DNA of 64,000 nucleotides from JADJEI01 sp035328465. GTDB taxonomy: Bacteria > Bacteroidota > Ignavibacteria > Ignavibacteriales > Ignavibacteriaceae. The translations under genes were made by a program, and so were the position numbers. The DNA is taken from NCBI GenBank assembly GCA_035328465.1, contig DAOLIQ010000001.1, positions 1 through 64,000 of the forward strand, given 5' to 3'. Under the pieces are notes generated by a model. That model worked only from the letters and a program-made list of their open reading frames with translations. It was not told the DNA's origin and made no database searches. Shown here one piece after another: positions 8,678 to 16,794 of the stretch; within the stretch, counting starts at the first letter, position 1; every line of letters begins with the position of its first letter.

Positions 8678-11472
8678 CCGAAGAAAAACTGATAGAATAA
8701 TCGAGGCTGAAATTTGGTGAAGTTTTGTTCGATACGTTTTCCAATATCATAACGCAAAACAAGCAGACCAAAAAGGTTAATCCTAAACCCGAAGCCAACA
8801 CTTCCGAGTGTTTCGATATACTTATTGTCCCACGCCCCCCCTGCATCAAAAAATAAAGCGCCGCGGATCCCGCCGAAACCTATGTTCACAAAAGGAAGTT
8901 TTAAATTTATTTCATCAATAAGCGGAAAGCGAACTTCAGCAGAAGAGACCCATGCTTTCTCACCGCGTATTGACCATAAAGGATAGCCGCGAAGATCCCA
9001 GCTTCCGCCAATTAGATAGCGACGCGCCTCTTTGCCTTGGTTGTAATAAAGTGAAGTTCGTAATGCGATTGTTGAAAGAAATCCTAAACGGAAATAATGT
9101 CTGTAATCCGCAATAACACTAAAGTAGTTTACATTGCTGAATTTTACATCGCCGGTGTAACCGAGTAATATTTTTGCCCTTATTCCATCAACAGGACCTG
9201 ATGGTCCCCAAAGCGAATTATCAATAACGTAGGAAAGACTGTTACTTACTAAAAGAGCTTTCCGTTCAATGACACCTTCAATTACTTCCTTATCTGAATT
9301 GGCAACGGTTAATGTAGCCTCGATCCTCTGAAATTTAGAAAGTGGATAGTTCATCCCAAAATAACCACCGAAACTTCTTTCGAAATAAAAAAGATCAGCA
9401 TCACGGACATCATATCTTCTACCGCTAAAGTGAAATATTCCGTAACCATAATTAGTCCTGCCCGAAAGATTAATTTTCTGCATTACAATGTTGAAACTTT
9501 TAAGAAATTCACTCTGCGCTTGTGCTGAATTAAAGATCAGAAAATCATATCTGTCATCGCCAAGTAAATCACTCAATGTTAAAATTGCCCCGCCCCTTGT
9601 CCCGTAAATTGGGTCTGTAACAATTTGGCTTTGAGCATAATCAAGCGTGTATTCTTTTTCATACTTTAATTCCTGCTGACTTGGGGGAGTAATTATCTGA
9701 TTAGGTATCCACTTAATTTGGCTGATATTTTCGGATGAAACATTAATACCAATTGAATCCGTATCCAAGTTAGTTAAATCAAGTGAATAAATATTGAATG
9801 AAAAATTTTCGAATCCGCCAAAAAGTATTTTAGTTGAATCAACAAGTGAAGGATAAAAAGAACTTGACAAAAAAGACGTTACTTTAAATATTTTATCTGT
9901 TAGTAATTTATCAGATAAGTCCATCTTCCATATATTTTTTACTCCATCAATATCTGAAGTGAAATAAAGAAGTTTTTTATCGGCAGAGATAATTGGCGAA
10001 GTCGAATTTGAATTAAAGTATGTAATGGGTGAAATTTTTTTAGTTGAAAAGTCATAGGAGAATAAATTATACTTGCCTGCAAATTCACCGTTAGTTCGAT
10101 CTGAAGAAAAGATTATTTGATTTGTTGAAGCAAATACGGGCTCACGATCATCATAATAATCATTTGTTAATCGCAGCAGTTCGCTTGTCAACAAATTATA
10201 AGAGAAGATATCACTAAATCCTTTTCGATCCACAGCTTGAAAAATTAATTGATTAGAATCATCAGAAAATTTTGGCGAAGAAAGACTAACTAAAAAATCA
10301 AATTGTATTTTTTTATTTATCTCATCTTCTACGATGTCATATAAATAAATAGCATCAGTGGCTCCTGACTTTGAAACAAAAGCAAGTAACTTATTATTCG
10401 AAATGTCTATCGAAGAATAAAAAGGATGGAAAGCCTCAAACTCATCTGTTTTTTCTCCGCGCAAAACTAATTCCGGGGAAAGTGCCTCCCCCTCTTCACC
10501 AAAAGTGAATCGGTAAATTGACGAGTAACCATCGCGATTTGCAACAAAATAAACATAGTCAATAGAATCAATGCTGCATTGCTTGGGAGTAAAATTAAAA
10601 CCCCAATCAGTAAGTTTTTTCGCATCAAGCTCAACCGGAGAATTGGACTGAAGCAGCGGGAAATATTTTTTTTTAAGATACATCAGCCACCCCTTGTCAA
10701 TTTCTTCGATAGGTTCCCCAATTGTGTAAGCTATAACATCTTCAAAATCCGAATACATCCAAAAGTTATCAATAAACTGAATAACTTTTTCTTCTCCGTA
10801 CTGATCCTTAATATATTCAAGAAAATTTTGCCCCTCCTTATACATTAAAAAAGTTCCATAAATTTGATTCATCTGATCAAGACTGAAGAAATTATTATTA
10901 ATCACTGCATCACGCATAACCATCTCAGCCTGGGCATCAACTTTTGTAGATAGAAATTCTGCCACCCCTTCGGTGAACCACAGCGGCGGAAAGGAAGAGA
11001 CATTTTTTTTATGATCTTTTTGGATTCTTAAAATTTTTGTAGTTACAAAAACGTGAACAAGTTCGTGCCTGATAACATGTTTAAAATCACTTAATGAACC
11101 TGTGTTGGGAATTACCACCCTTCCTTTCAGAAATTCAAAAAAGCCGCCGACACCGTCAGGAATAAATCCCGGTGTTGTATTTGTTTGCTGAAAATGAAGC
11201 GAAGTGTTATAAAAAATCAGTGGTATTTTGTAAGTGACAACATGATTAAGTTTTATCTTTAATTCTTCGTAAACCTCTTCAGCATAAGCAGCGCCGATAG
11301 AAGCAACAACCTGCATTTCATCGTAATAATAAATATTGAAATGTTCTGTCTCAATCACTTTCCAGTTAAATTTATCCCACTGCACTTTGTTCCTGCCAAA
11401 GAAATAAATTTGAGCTTCGGTTGTACAAAATGAAACGACAAAAAATAGAATAATTAGTAATTTATACTTCAC
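8665..11472 (-). CDS. Secreted peptidase-MA / TolB-propeller / outer-membrane barrel protein
   Basis: The 935-residue protein has a signal peptide (KYKLLIILFFVVSFCTTEAQ) and three modules. First is a gluzincin-type peptidase domain (about 30-240) with HELVH at 136-140 and WFTEG at 165-169, supplying the expected two His and downstream Glu ligands. Second is a TolB/PD40-type beta-propeller (about 260-620), with repeats such as SPKFSDDSNQLIFQAVDRKG and REPVFASTNQIIFSSDRTNG. Third is a C-terminal Omp85/surface-antigen-like barrel (about 650-935) containing LIGGSWDLRGY and ending in WDF, an aromatic C-terminus typical of barrels. It probably sits in the outer membrane with soluble domains in the periplasm. 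Physiological substrate is unknown. It overlaps the BamB-like gene by 13 bases. Confidence 0.8.
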   Translation of the reverse strand: MKYKLLIILFFVVSFCTTEAQIYFFGRNKVQWDKFNWKVIETEHFNIYYYDEMQVVASIGAAYAEEVYEELKIKLNHVVTYKIPLIFYNTSLHFQQTNTTPGFIPDGVGGFFEFLKGRVVIPNTGSLSDFKHVIRHELVHVFVTTKILRIQKDHKKNVSSFPPLWFTEGVAEFLSTKVDAQAEMVMRDAVINNNFFSLDQMNQIYGTFLMYKEGQNFLEYIKDQYGEEKVIQFIDNFWMYSDFEDVIAYTIGEPIEEIDKGWLMYLKKKYFPLLQSNSPVELDAKKLTDWGFNFTPKQCSIDSIDYVYFVANRDGYSSIYRFTFGEEGEALSPELVLRGEKTDEFEAFHPFYSSIDISNNKLLAFVSKSGATDAIYLYDIVEDEINKKIQFDFLVSLSSPKFSDDSNQLIFQAVDRKGFSDIFSYNLLTSELLRLTNDYYDDREPVFASTNQIIFSSDRTNGEFAGKYNLFSYDFSTKKISPITYFNSNSTSPIISADKKLLYFTSDIDGVKNIWKMDLSDKLLTDKIFKVTSFLSSSFYPSLVDSTKILFGGFENFSFNIYSLDLTNLDTDSIGINVSSENISQIKWIPNQIITPPSQQELKYEKEYTLDYAQSQIVTDPIYGTRGGAILTLSDLLGDDRYDFLIFNSAQAQSEFLKSFNIVMQKINLSGRTNYGYGIFHFSGRRYDVRDADLFYFERSFGGYFGMNYPLSKFQRIEATLTVANSDKEVIEGVIERKALLVSNSLSYVIDNSLWGPSGPVDGIRAKILLGYTGDVKFSNVNYFSVIADYRHYFRLGFLSTIALRTSLYYNQGKEARRYLIGGSWDLRGYPLWSIRGEKAWVSSAEVRFPLIDEINLKLPFVNIGFGGIRGALFFDAGGAWDNKYIETLGSVGFGFRINLFGLLVLRYDIGKRIEQNFTKFQPRLFYQFFFGWDF

Positions 11473-11515
11473 ACTTACATACTGTGATGATTAATAAATT
11501 TTTTTTATTTATAAG

Positions 11516-12550
11516 CTATGCTAGTCTTTCTTTAAGAGTATTGATATTGTTAATCTCTGTCGGATCAAAAGCTCTTAGCACTGCTGTGTAGTAAGTTATC
11601 CAATCAGTTAAATAAATCAAATCCATTAATCGCACCTTCAATTTATGCTTATTACTTGAAAGATTCATAACCTCAATTCCACTTTTAGCAGCGAGTTCTG
11701 AAGTAATTTCAAATCGTCTTTTAATTTGCGGCAGATACGTCTCGTCAAAAATTGTAATTAGTATTGTTTGTAACTTATTTCCGTCGAAGGATTCCCAGCC
11801 AATAATTTCATTATGATTTAATTCAGGAATAACATTATGAAAAGCATGCAGTTTTGAATTTTCATTAAACTGACATTTAAATCTATAACCAACAGCAGAT
11901 GTAACATCAGCAGCGGAATAAATAATCGGTGAGTATCCTATAATTTTTTCAGCGTAAGAATAAGCGGGATTATTTTCTGTTGAAAATATTTCTCCATTCA
12001 GTTTCCACAGTTCACGAATTTCTTCAACATAATTTGATTGATCAGGAATGAGTTCAAGGGTTTGAAAAATTTTTAGCAAAGAGAAAAAACTTAATCCAAG
12101 AGCATATCTGGGCTGCAAACCTTTTGGAATAACAACGATCGGAATATTTTTTTCTTTCGCAGTTTGACTGATTTTTCCACCGGTAGAAATACAAATTATC
12201 TGACATTTTTTTTCGATTGCTTGATTAAGAGCTGAGATAGTTTCTTCAGTATTACCGGAATAGGATGAGACTATGATTAGAGTGTTTTCATCAGCAAATT
12301 TCGGTAGGAAATAATTTCTATTCACTGAATATGGCAGTGTAATTTCACCGGCACAAAAATTTTGAAGCAGGTCACCGCTCATAGCAGAGCCGCCCAAACC
12401 AGTAACAATAACAGAGCTAATATTTTCCTTTTTAATAATTCCGATATTAATTGGATTATTCCAAGCGTAGTCAATTTGCGTGTGTGTATCTATTAAAACT
12501 TTAAATTGATTTTGTGGATCATATTTATAAACTAATTCTTGAACCGTCAT
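11516..12550 (-). CDS. Bifunctional phosphoglucose/phosphomannose isomerase family protein
   Basis: The 344 residues form two SIS domains. GLGGSAMSGD (51-60) and SSYSGNTEET (95-104) are the sugar-phosphate-binding loops. PELNHNEI (about 236-243) carries the catalytic Glu typical of the PGI/PMI family, first described in archaea. The enzyme is expected to interconvert glucose-6-P or mannose-6-P with fructose-6-P in the cytoplasm. It lies seven bases after ptsI, so it may be co-expressed with the PTS phosphocarriers. A second, classical PGI may exist elsewhere in the genome; the window cannot tell. Confidence 0.9.
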   Translation of the reverse strand: MTVQELVYKYDPQNQFKVLIDTHTQIDYAWNNPINIGIIKKENISSVIVTGLGGSAMSGDLLQNFCAGEITLPYSVNRNYFLPKFADENTLIIVSSYSGNTEETISALNQAIEKKCQIICISTGGKISQTAKEKNIPIVVIPKGLQPRYALGLSFFSLLKIFQTLELIPDQSNYVEEIRELWKLNGEIFSTENNPAYSYAEKIIGYSPIIYSAADVTSAVGYRFKCQFNENSKLHAFHNVIPELNHNEIIGWESFDGNKLQTILITIFDETYLPQIKRRFEITSELAAKSGIEVMNLSSNKHKLKVRLMDLIYLTDWITYYTAVLRAFDPTEINNINTLKERLA

Positions 12551-12557
12551 TTTACTC

Positions 12558-14324
12558 CTAAATTATTTGTCTTGTTCTTGTTATGTTATTTTCTGTAAAA
12601 AAGTTTTCGAGTTTACTGATAATTTCTTCCTGCGTGCGAAGGGTGAGGCATTCTTCTGCCAGTTCTTTTGTTTTTTTGTAATCGCAGCTTCGGATAATTC
12701 TTTTAGCATAAAGAATAGTTGATGGCGAAATGCTCAATGAATCTAAACCGAGTCCGATTAATAATGGAATTGCAAGTGTATCTGCTGCCATTTCGCCGCA
12801 AACACTGACCGATTTATGATTCTTCTTCGTTTCCTTTACGATGTGCTGAATAGTTCTAATAACCACAGGGTTAAATTCCTGGTAAAGATTTGAAACAAGA
12901 TCATTCCCTCTATCCACAGCCATTAAATATTGAATCAAATCGTTTGTGCCAATGCTTACGAAATCCACTTCTTCGGAAAATTCCTTTGACATAACAGCAG
13001 CAGATGGAACTTCGACCATAATTCCAACTTTTATATGATTATCAAAATGAATTTTAGCTGCTTTTAATTCCTTCTTACAGTCAGTAATAATTTCTTTAGA
13101 CTTCCATATTTCCTCAATTGTAGAAATCATAGGAAGCATTACCTGAATGTTTTTATTCTTACTTGCTCGAAGAATAGCACGGAGCTGTGTCTTGAAAAGA
13201 CTTAAATTTTCAAGCAGCAGTCGGATTCCTCTTAAACCAAGGAAAGGATTAGGTTCAACAAAATCAAGAAATTTAAATTTATCCCCTCCTATATCAAATG
13301 TTCTGATTATTAAAGTTTCCGGATAAATTCTTGAAGCAAGTTTAGAATATATTTCTGTCTGCTCATCCTCGGTCGGGAACTCTCCAAGCTCATCAAGAAT
13401 CTGCTCGGTACGGTAAAGACCAATTCCATTTGCACCTGTTGTAACAACTAAATCAATCTCTCCGGAGACATCAACATTAGCCATTAACTTAATTTCTTTT
13501 CCATCAAGAGTCTCTGCAGGAAGCTCCTTCAGGTCAATTAATTCTTCCTGAAGTTTGAGTAAGCGGCTTATTTTTTGAGAAAAGAAATTAATTTGTTCTT
13601 CTGATGGATCGAAAATAATATAACCGTGAAATCCATCAACTATAATTGTTTGATCGTCCTTCAGAATTTCAGTTGCATTATGAGTTCCTACAACAGCAGG
13701 AATATTTAACGAACGCGAGACTATTGCAGCGTGAGAAGTAATCCCCCCATGATCCGTGACAAAGCCCTTTACGTTATTGCGCGAAAGTAAAAGCGCATCT
13801 GCCGGAGTTAAAGAATCGCTGACAACAATTACATCGTGTTTAATTTTTGATTGAAGTCTTTTCTTTTGAAGATTACGAATGATTCTATTTTTAATGTCAT
13901 CAATATCGTGCGCACGATCTTTCATATAGGACTCGTTTGACAGCACCATTAATTCCTGATATTTGGATATTTCATCGTGAACAATATATTCGGGCTGCCT
14001 TAATTCTTTTTCAATCCGGTAAATAATTTTTTGTAAAAGAACCGGATCATCAAGGATCATCATTTGCGCTTCAAAAATTGATGCGCGTGCTTCATCCATT
14101 TTTTCACGTGCCATTGCAAAAATCTTTTGAAGCTCTTTTTTAGACTTGTTTAATGCTTCGTTAAAATTTTTTATTGCCTCATCAACATTTGTAATTTCAC
14201 CTTTATTTATATCCAGCTTTTCTTTTGTAAATAAATAAACCTGCCCGATAACTATTCCAGGTGCGGCGGCGATTCCACTTACCTTGTTTAAAGAATTTTT
14301 GTAGAGTTTACTGAAACTTTTCAT
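12558..14324 (-). CDS. ptsI: Phosphoenolpyruvate-protein phosphotransferase (PTS enzyme I)
   Basis: Enzyme I takes phosphate from PEP onto a histidine and passes it to HPr. The 588 residues match the family length. The phosphorylated His198 lies in GGITSHAAIVSRSL, followed by the PEP-binding TIM barrel with GIGLYRTE (about 296-303) and VCGEMAAD (about 517-524, with the active-site Cys). The N-terminal helical HPr-binding region is present. The gene overlaps ptsH by four bases (ATGA), so the two are coupled. No EII sugar permease is seen in this window. Confidence 0.96.
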   Translation of the reverse strand: MKSFSKLYKNSLNKVSGIAAAPGIVIGQVYLFTKEKLDINKGEITNVDEAIKNFNEALNKSKKELQKIFAMAREKMDEARASIFEAQMMILDDPVLLQKIIYRIEKELRQPEYIVHDEISKYQELMVLSNESYMKDRAHDIDDIKNRIIRNLQKKRLQSKIKHDVIVVSDSLTPADALLLSRNNVKGFVTDHGGITSHAAIVSRSLNIPAVVGTHNATEILKDDQTIIVDGFHGYIIFDPSEEQINFFSQKISRLLKLQEELIDLKELPAETLDGKEIKLMANVDVSGEIDLVVTTGANGIGLYRTEQILDELGEFPTEDEQTEIYSKLASRIYPETLIIRTFDIGGDKFKFLDFVEPNPFLGLRGIRLLLENLSLFKTQLRAILRASKNKNIQVMLPMISTIEEIWKSKEIITDCKKELKAAKIHFDNHIKVGIMVEVPSAAVMSKEFSEEVDFVSIGTNDLIQYLMAVDRGNDLVSNLYQEFNPVVIRTIQHIVKETKKNHKSVSVCGEMAADTLAIPLLIGLGLDSLSISPSTILYAKRIIRSCDYKKTKELAEECLTLRTQEEIISKLENFFTENNITRTRQII

Positions 14325-14587
14325 AACTCATCAAACCCTCTGTTAAAGTATTCTGCAATTTCGGCGGCTGCTTGTTCTTCATCTTCACCATCGAATGTAA
14401 GTAATATTTCAGCACCGGTTTCAGCGGCTAAAGTCATCACGCCGATAATGCTTTTACCATTTATTTGAATGCCGTCTCTTGAAATAAAAAACTCACATTT
14501 GTATTTTGCAGCGAGTTTAACAATAGTCGCTGCCGGTCTTGTATGCAGCCCCGCTTTGTTAACAATCTTTACTGTTTTTTCAATCAT
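14321..14587 (-). CDS. ptsH: HPr phosphocarrier protein
   Basis: The 88-residue HPr has the phosphorylated His15 in GLHTRP and a regulatory serine at position 46 in NGKSIIGVM, the same spacing as the HPr kinase target in Firmicutes and many other phyla. Enzyme I is expected to phosphorylate His15. Ser46 phosphorylation would need an HPr kinase, which is not in the window. The start overlaps the polyprenyl synthase stop by one base (TAATG), and the end overlaps ptsI by four bases. Confidence 0.96.
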   Translation of the reverse strand: MIEKTVKIVNKAGLHTRPAATIVKLAAKYKCEFFISRDGIQINGKSIIGVMTLAAETGAEILLTFDGEDEEQAAAEIAEYFNRGFDEL

Positions 14588-15582
14588 TATTTGTTTCTTT
14601 TGATTAATGAATCAGCAAGCCAGTGAAAAATATTCACTTCATTCTTATTTGAAAGATTCTCTAATGAATTTAATGCTTTGTTTGTATAAGTGAGAATGGC
14701 ATACTTAGCATCTTCAATAACACCAAGTTTTTCATAAAGCCTTTTGTACTTTTCAATCTGATTTGACCGAATGCCTTTATTAACAATAATTTTTCGCAAG
14801 TCTTCTTTCTCAATTCCTTTTGCTTTTTCAAACGCTTTAATAAACAAAAATGTTTTTTTGCCTTCCATCAAATCACCGCCGATGCGTTTGCCAAAATCGA
14901 CCTTATCGGCTGTAATGTCTAACAAATCATCCTGAATCTGAAAAGCGATTCCTAAATATTTACCGTAATCAGAAAGTGCTTTAATATCCTGCTTGCTTCC
15001 GTTAACAAGATAGCCGCCAAGTTCGCAGCACATTTGTGCAAGCGCAGCAGTCTTTTTCCGAATCATTTCGATGTACTCATCAAGTGAAACATTTTTACGA
15101 GTTTCAAATTCTGTATCAAGACTTTGACCTTCGCAAACTTCTACCAAACCATGAGTAAAAGCACTTAGCGCTTCTCTCGAATTAACTCTACAATCTTTTA
15201 AAAGAAATTCATAAGCAACTGCGAGTAAAGAATCCCCAGCAAGAATGGCAGTATTCAAATTATATTTTTTATGAAGCGTTAAATTTCCACGCCGCAAATC
15301 AGCATTATCCATAATATCATCATGAACAAGTGTAAAGTTATGAAGCATTTCAACAGCAACAGCAGCGTTGTAAACTTGCTTCGGTTTTCCTCCCACTGCC
15401 TTTGCGGAAAGTATTACAAGTAATGGACGTAAGCGTTTGCCGCTGCTTCCCAAAATATAAGAAGCAGGTTCATAAAGCTCTGATGGCTGTCTATTTTTTA
15501 ATGCTGTTGAAAGTCTTTGATCAATTATTTTTCTCTGTTTTTCGTAGATGAGAAAATATTTTTCTGCAAAAGAAGGTTTCAA
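14587..15582 (-). CDS. Polyprenyl (isoprenyl) diphosphate synthase
   Basis: This trans-isoprenyl diphosphate synthase of 331 residues condenses IPP with an allylic diphosphate. The first aspartate-rich motif is DDIMD (88-92) and the second is DDLLD (218-222). SSGKRLRP (46-53) is the diphosphate-binding loop, and KT at 180s and KRIGGDLMEGKKT (232-244) fit the family. Chain length of the product cannot be fixed from sequence alone; a long-chain quinone side chain or a C15-C20 product are both possible. It follows fni with a four-base overlap, so IPP isomerisation and chain elongation are genetically coupled. Confidence 0.92.
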   Translation of the reverse strand: MKPSFAEKYFLIYEKQRKIIDQRLSTALKNRQPSELYEPASYILGSSGKRLRPLLVILSAKAVGGKPKQVYNAAVAVEMLHNFTLVHDDIMDNADLRRGNLTLHKKYNLNTAILAGDSLLAVAYEFLLKDCRVNSREALSAFTHGLVEVCEGQSLDTEFETRKNVSLDEYIEMIRKKTAALAQMCCELGGYLVNGSKQDIKALSDYGKYLGIAFQIQDDLLDITADKVDFGKRIGGDLMEGKKTFLFIKAFEKAKGIEKEDLRKIIVNKGIRSNQIEKYKRLYEKLGVIEDAKYAILTYTNKALNSLENLSNKNEVNIFHWLADSLIKRNK

Positions 15583-16619
15583 AACAATTCATCCTTTTTG
15601 ATAAGCTTATTTTTTTTAAAATCATTAAGATTTTTTGATCCGGTTAGAAACATAATTTTTTTAAGATGTTCAAACCAATTTAGAATTTTTCCCCGAACCG
15701 CTTCCTCCCCCTCATTCATCAAAGTTTGCAAAATAATTCTTGCGGATGCTGCAATATCAGCACCAAGAGCAAACGCAACGGCAAGATCATTCGCAGAATT
15801 GATTCCGCCTGAACCGATTAAAGTAAATTTATATTTTCTCTTTAATGGATAAATCTCTTTCAGACAATATGACGTAGGTAATCCCCAATCCCAAAAATTA
15901 TTTTCCGATTTACTTCTCATAATTTCAACCCCAGCCCAGCTTGTACCGCCGGCGCCCGCAACATCGATCCCGCTTATACCAATATTCAATAATTTTTTGG
16001 CAGCTTCTTTACTAATCCCTGAACCAACTTCTTTAACTATTACAGGTACTTTAGATTTTACAACCAATTTTTCTAATTTCTTTAACAAACCCACAAAATT
16101 TGGTTCACCTTCTTTTTGCAGTAATTCTTGCAGCGGGTTTAAATGGACAACAAACGCATCTGCTTCAAGCATATCAGTCAAAGATAAAATATCAGTTAGA
16201 TTTTTTGATTGGACAAGTTGTGCCGCTCCAATATTTCCAAGAACAGGAACATTCTTTGCAGTTTTACGAATTACCTTATACGAGTTATGATTATCATTAT
16301 TCTCCAATGCTTGTCTTTGGCTTCCAACACCAATTGGTATTTTTAATTCTTCCGCAATAACAGCTAACCTTTGATTTATGTTTTCTGCTTCCTCTGTTCC
16401 GCCTGTCATGCATGAAATTAAAAATGGATAATTAATGTCATGACTAAAGAGTTTTTTCTTAAAAGAAATTTTTTCGATATCAACTTCGGTGATTGCGTTG
16501 TGAATAAAATCATATTTATCAAACCCATTTGTTTTACTGCGAAATGCAACTTTATCTGTAAGACAAAGGTCAATATGCTCTTTCTTTCTTTTAGATGTTT
16601 CTGTTATGGATTTTGTCAT
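15579..16619 (-). CDS. fni: Type 2 isopentenyl-diphosphate delta-isomerase
   Basis: Type II IDI is an FMN- and NAD(P)H-dependent enzyme that interconverts IPP and DMAPP. The 346-residue protein shows SCMTGGTEEAENIN (69-82) and VGSQRQALEN (about 97-106). Later come a HLNPLQELLQKEGE stretch (about 155-168), GVDVAGAGGTSW-like GISGIDVAGAGGTSW (about 214-228) and the FMN-phosphate loop ALGADIAASAR (about 284-294). It is the first gene of the long minus-strand cluster. The 175-base gap upstream holds copy 1 of the two-hairpin repeat. Confidence 0.95.
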   Translation of the reverse strand: MTKSITETSKRKKEHIDLCLTDKVAFRSKTNGFDKYDFIHNAITEVDIEKISFKKKLFSHDINYPFLISCMTGGTEEAENINQRLAVIAEELKIPIGVGSQRQALENNDNHNSYKVIRKTAKNVPVLGNIGAAQLVQSKNLTDILSLTDMLEADAFVVHLNPLQELLQKEGEPNFVGLLKKLEKLVVKSKVPVIVKEVGSGISKEAAKKLLNIGISGIDVAGAGGTSWAGVEIMRSKSENNFWDWGLPTSYCLKEIYPLKRKYKFTLIGSGGINSANDLAVAFALGADIAASARIILQTLMNEGEEAVRGKILNWFEHLKKIMFLTGSKNLNDFKKNKLIKKDELF

Positions 16620-16678
16620 TTCTGAGTTGATTTATTATTCGTTTGCAAAATATGGAAAATAAAAGAAATATTCTTGTT

Positions 16679-16792
16679 TGTAAGGAACGGACTACAGTCT
16701 GTTCCGTGTGTTTTTGTATTTGTTTTTATCGTTTGAATAATTTGTTTCTTTTTTTTTATTGTTTGCGGATCGGTCAGGAGACCGATCCCTAC
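16679..16792. repeat. Two-hairpin interspersed repeat, copy 1
   Basis: The left hairpin at 16684-16705 has arms GGAACGGACT and AGTCTGTTCC, with one G-T pair. A T-rich spacer of about 60 bases follows, then a right hairpin at 16767-16788 with perfect arms GGATCGGTC and GACCGATCC around AGGA. The outer ends are TGTAAGG and CCCTAC. It fills the gap between fni and pabBC and stops two bases from the pabBC stop codon. The same design recurs three more times in the next 4.6 kb. Confidence 0.88.
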
Positions 16793-16794
16793 TT

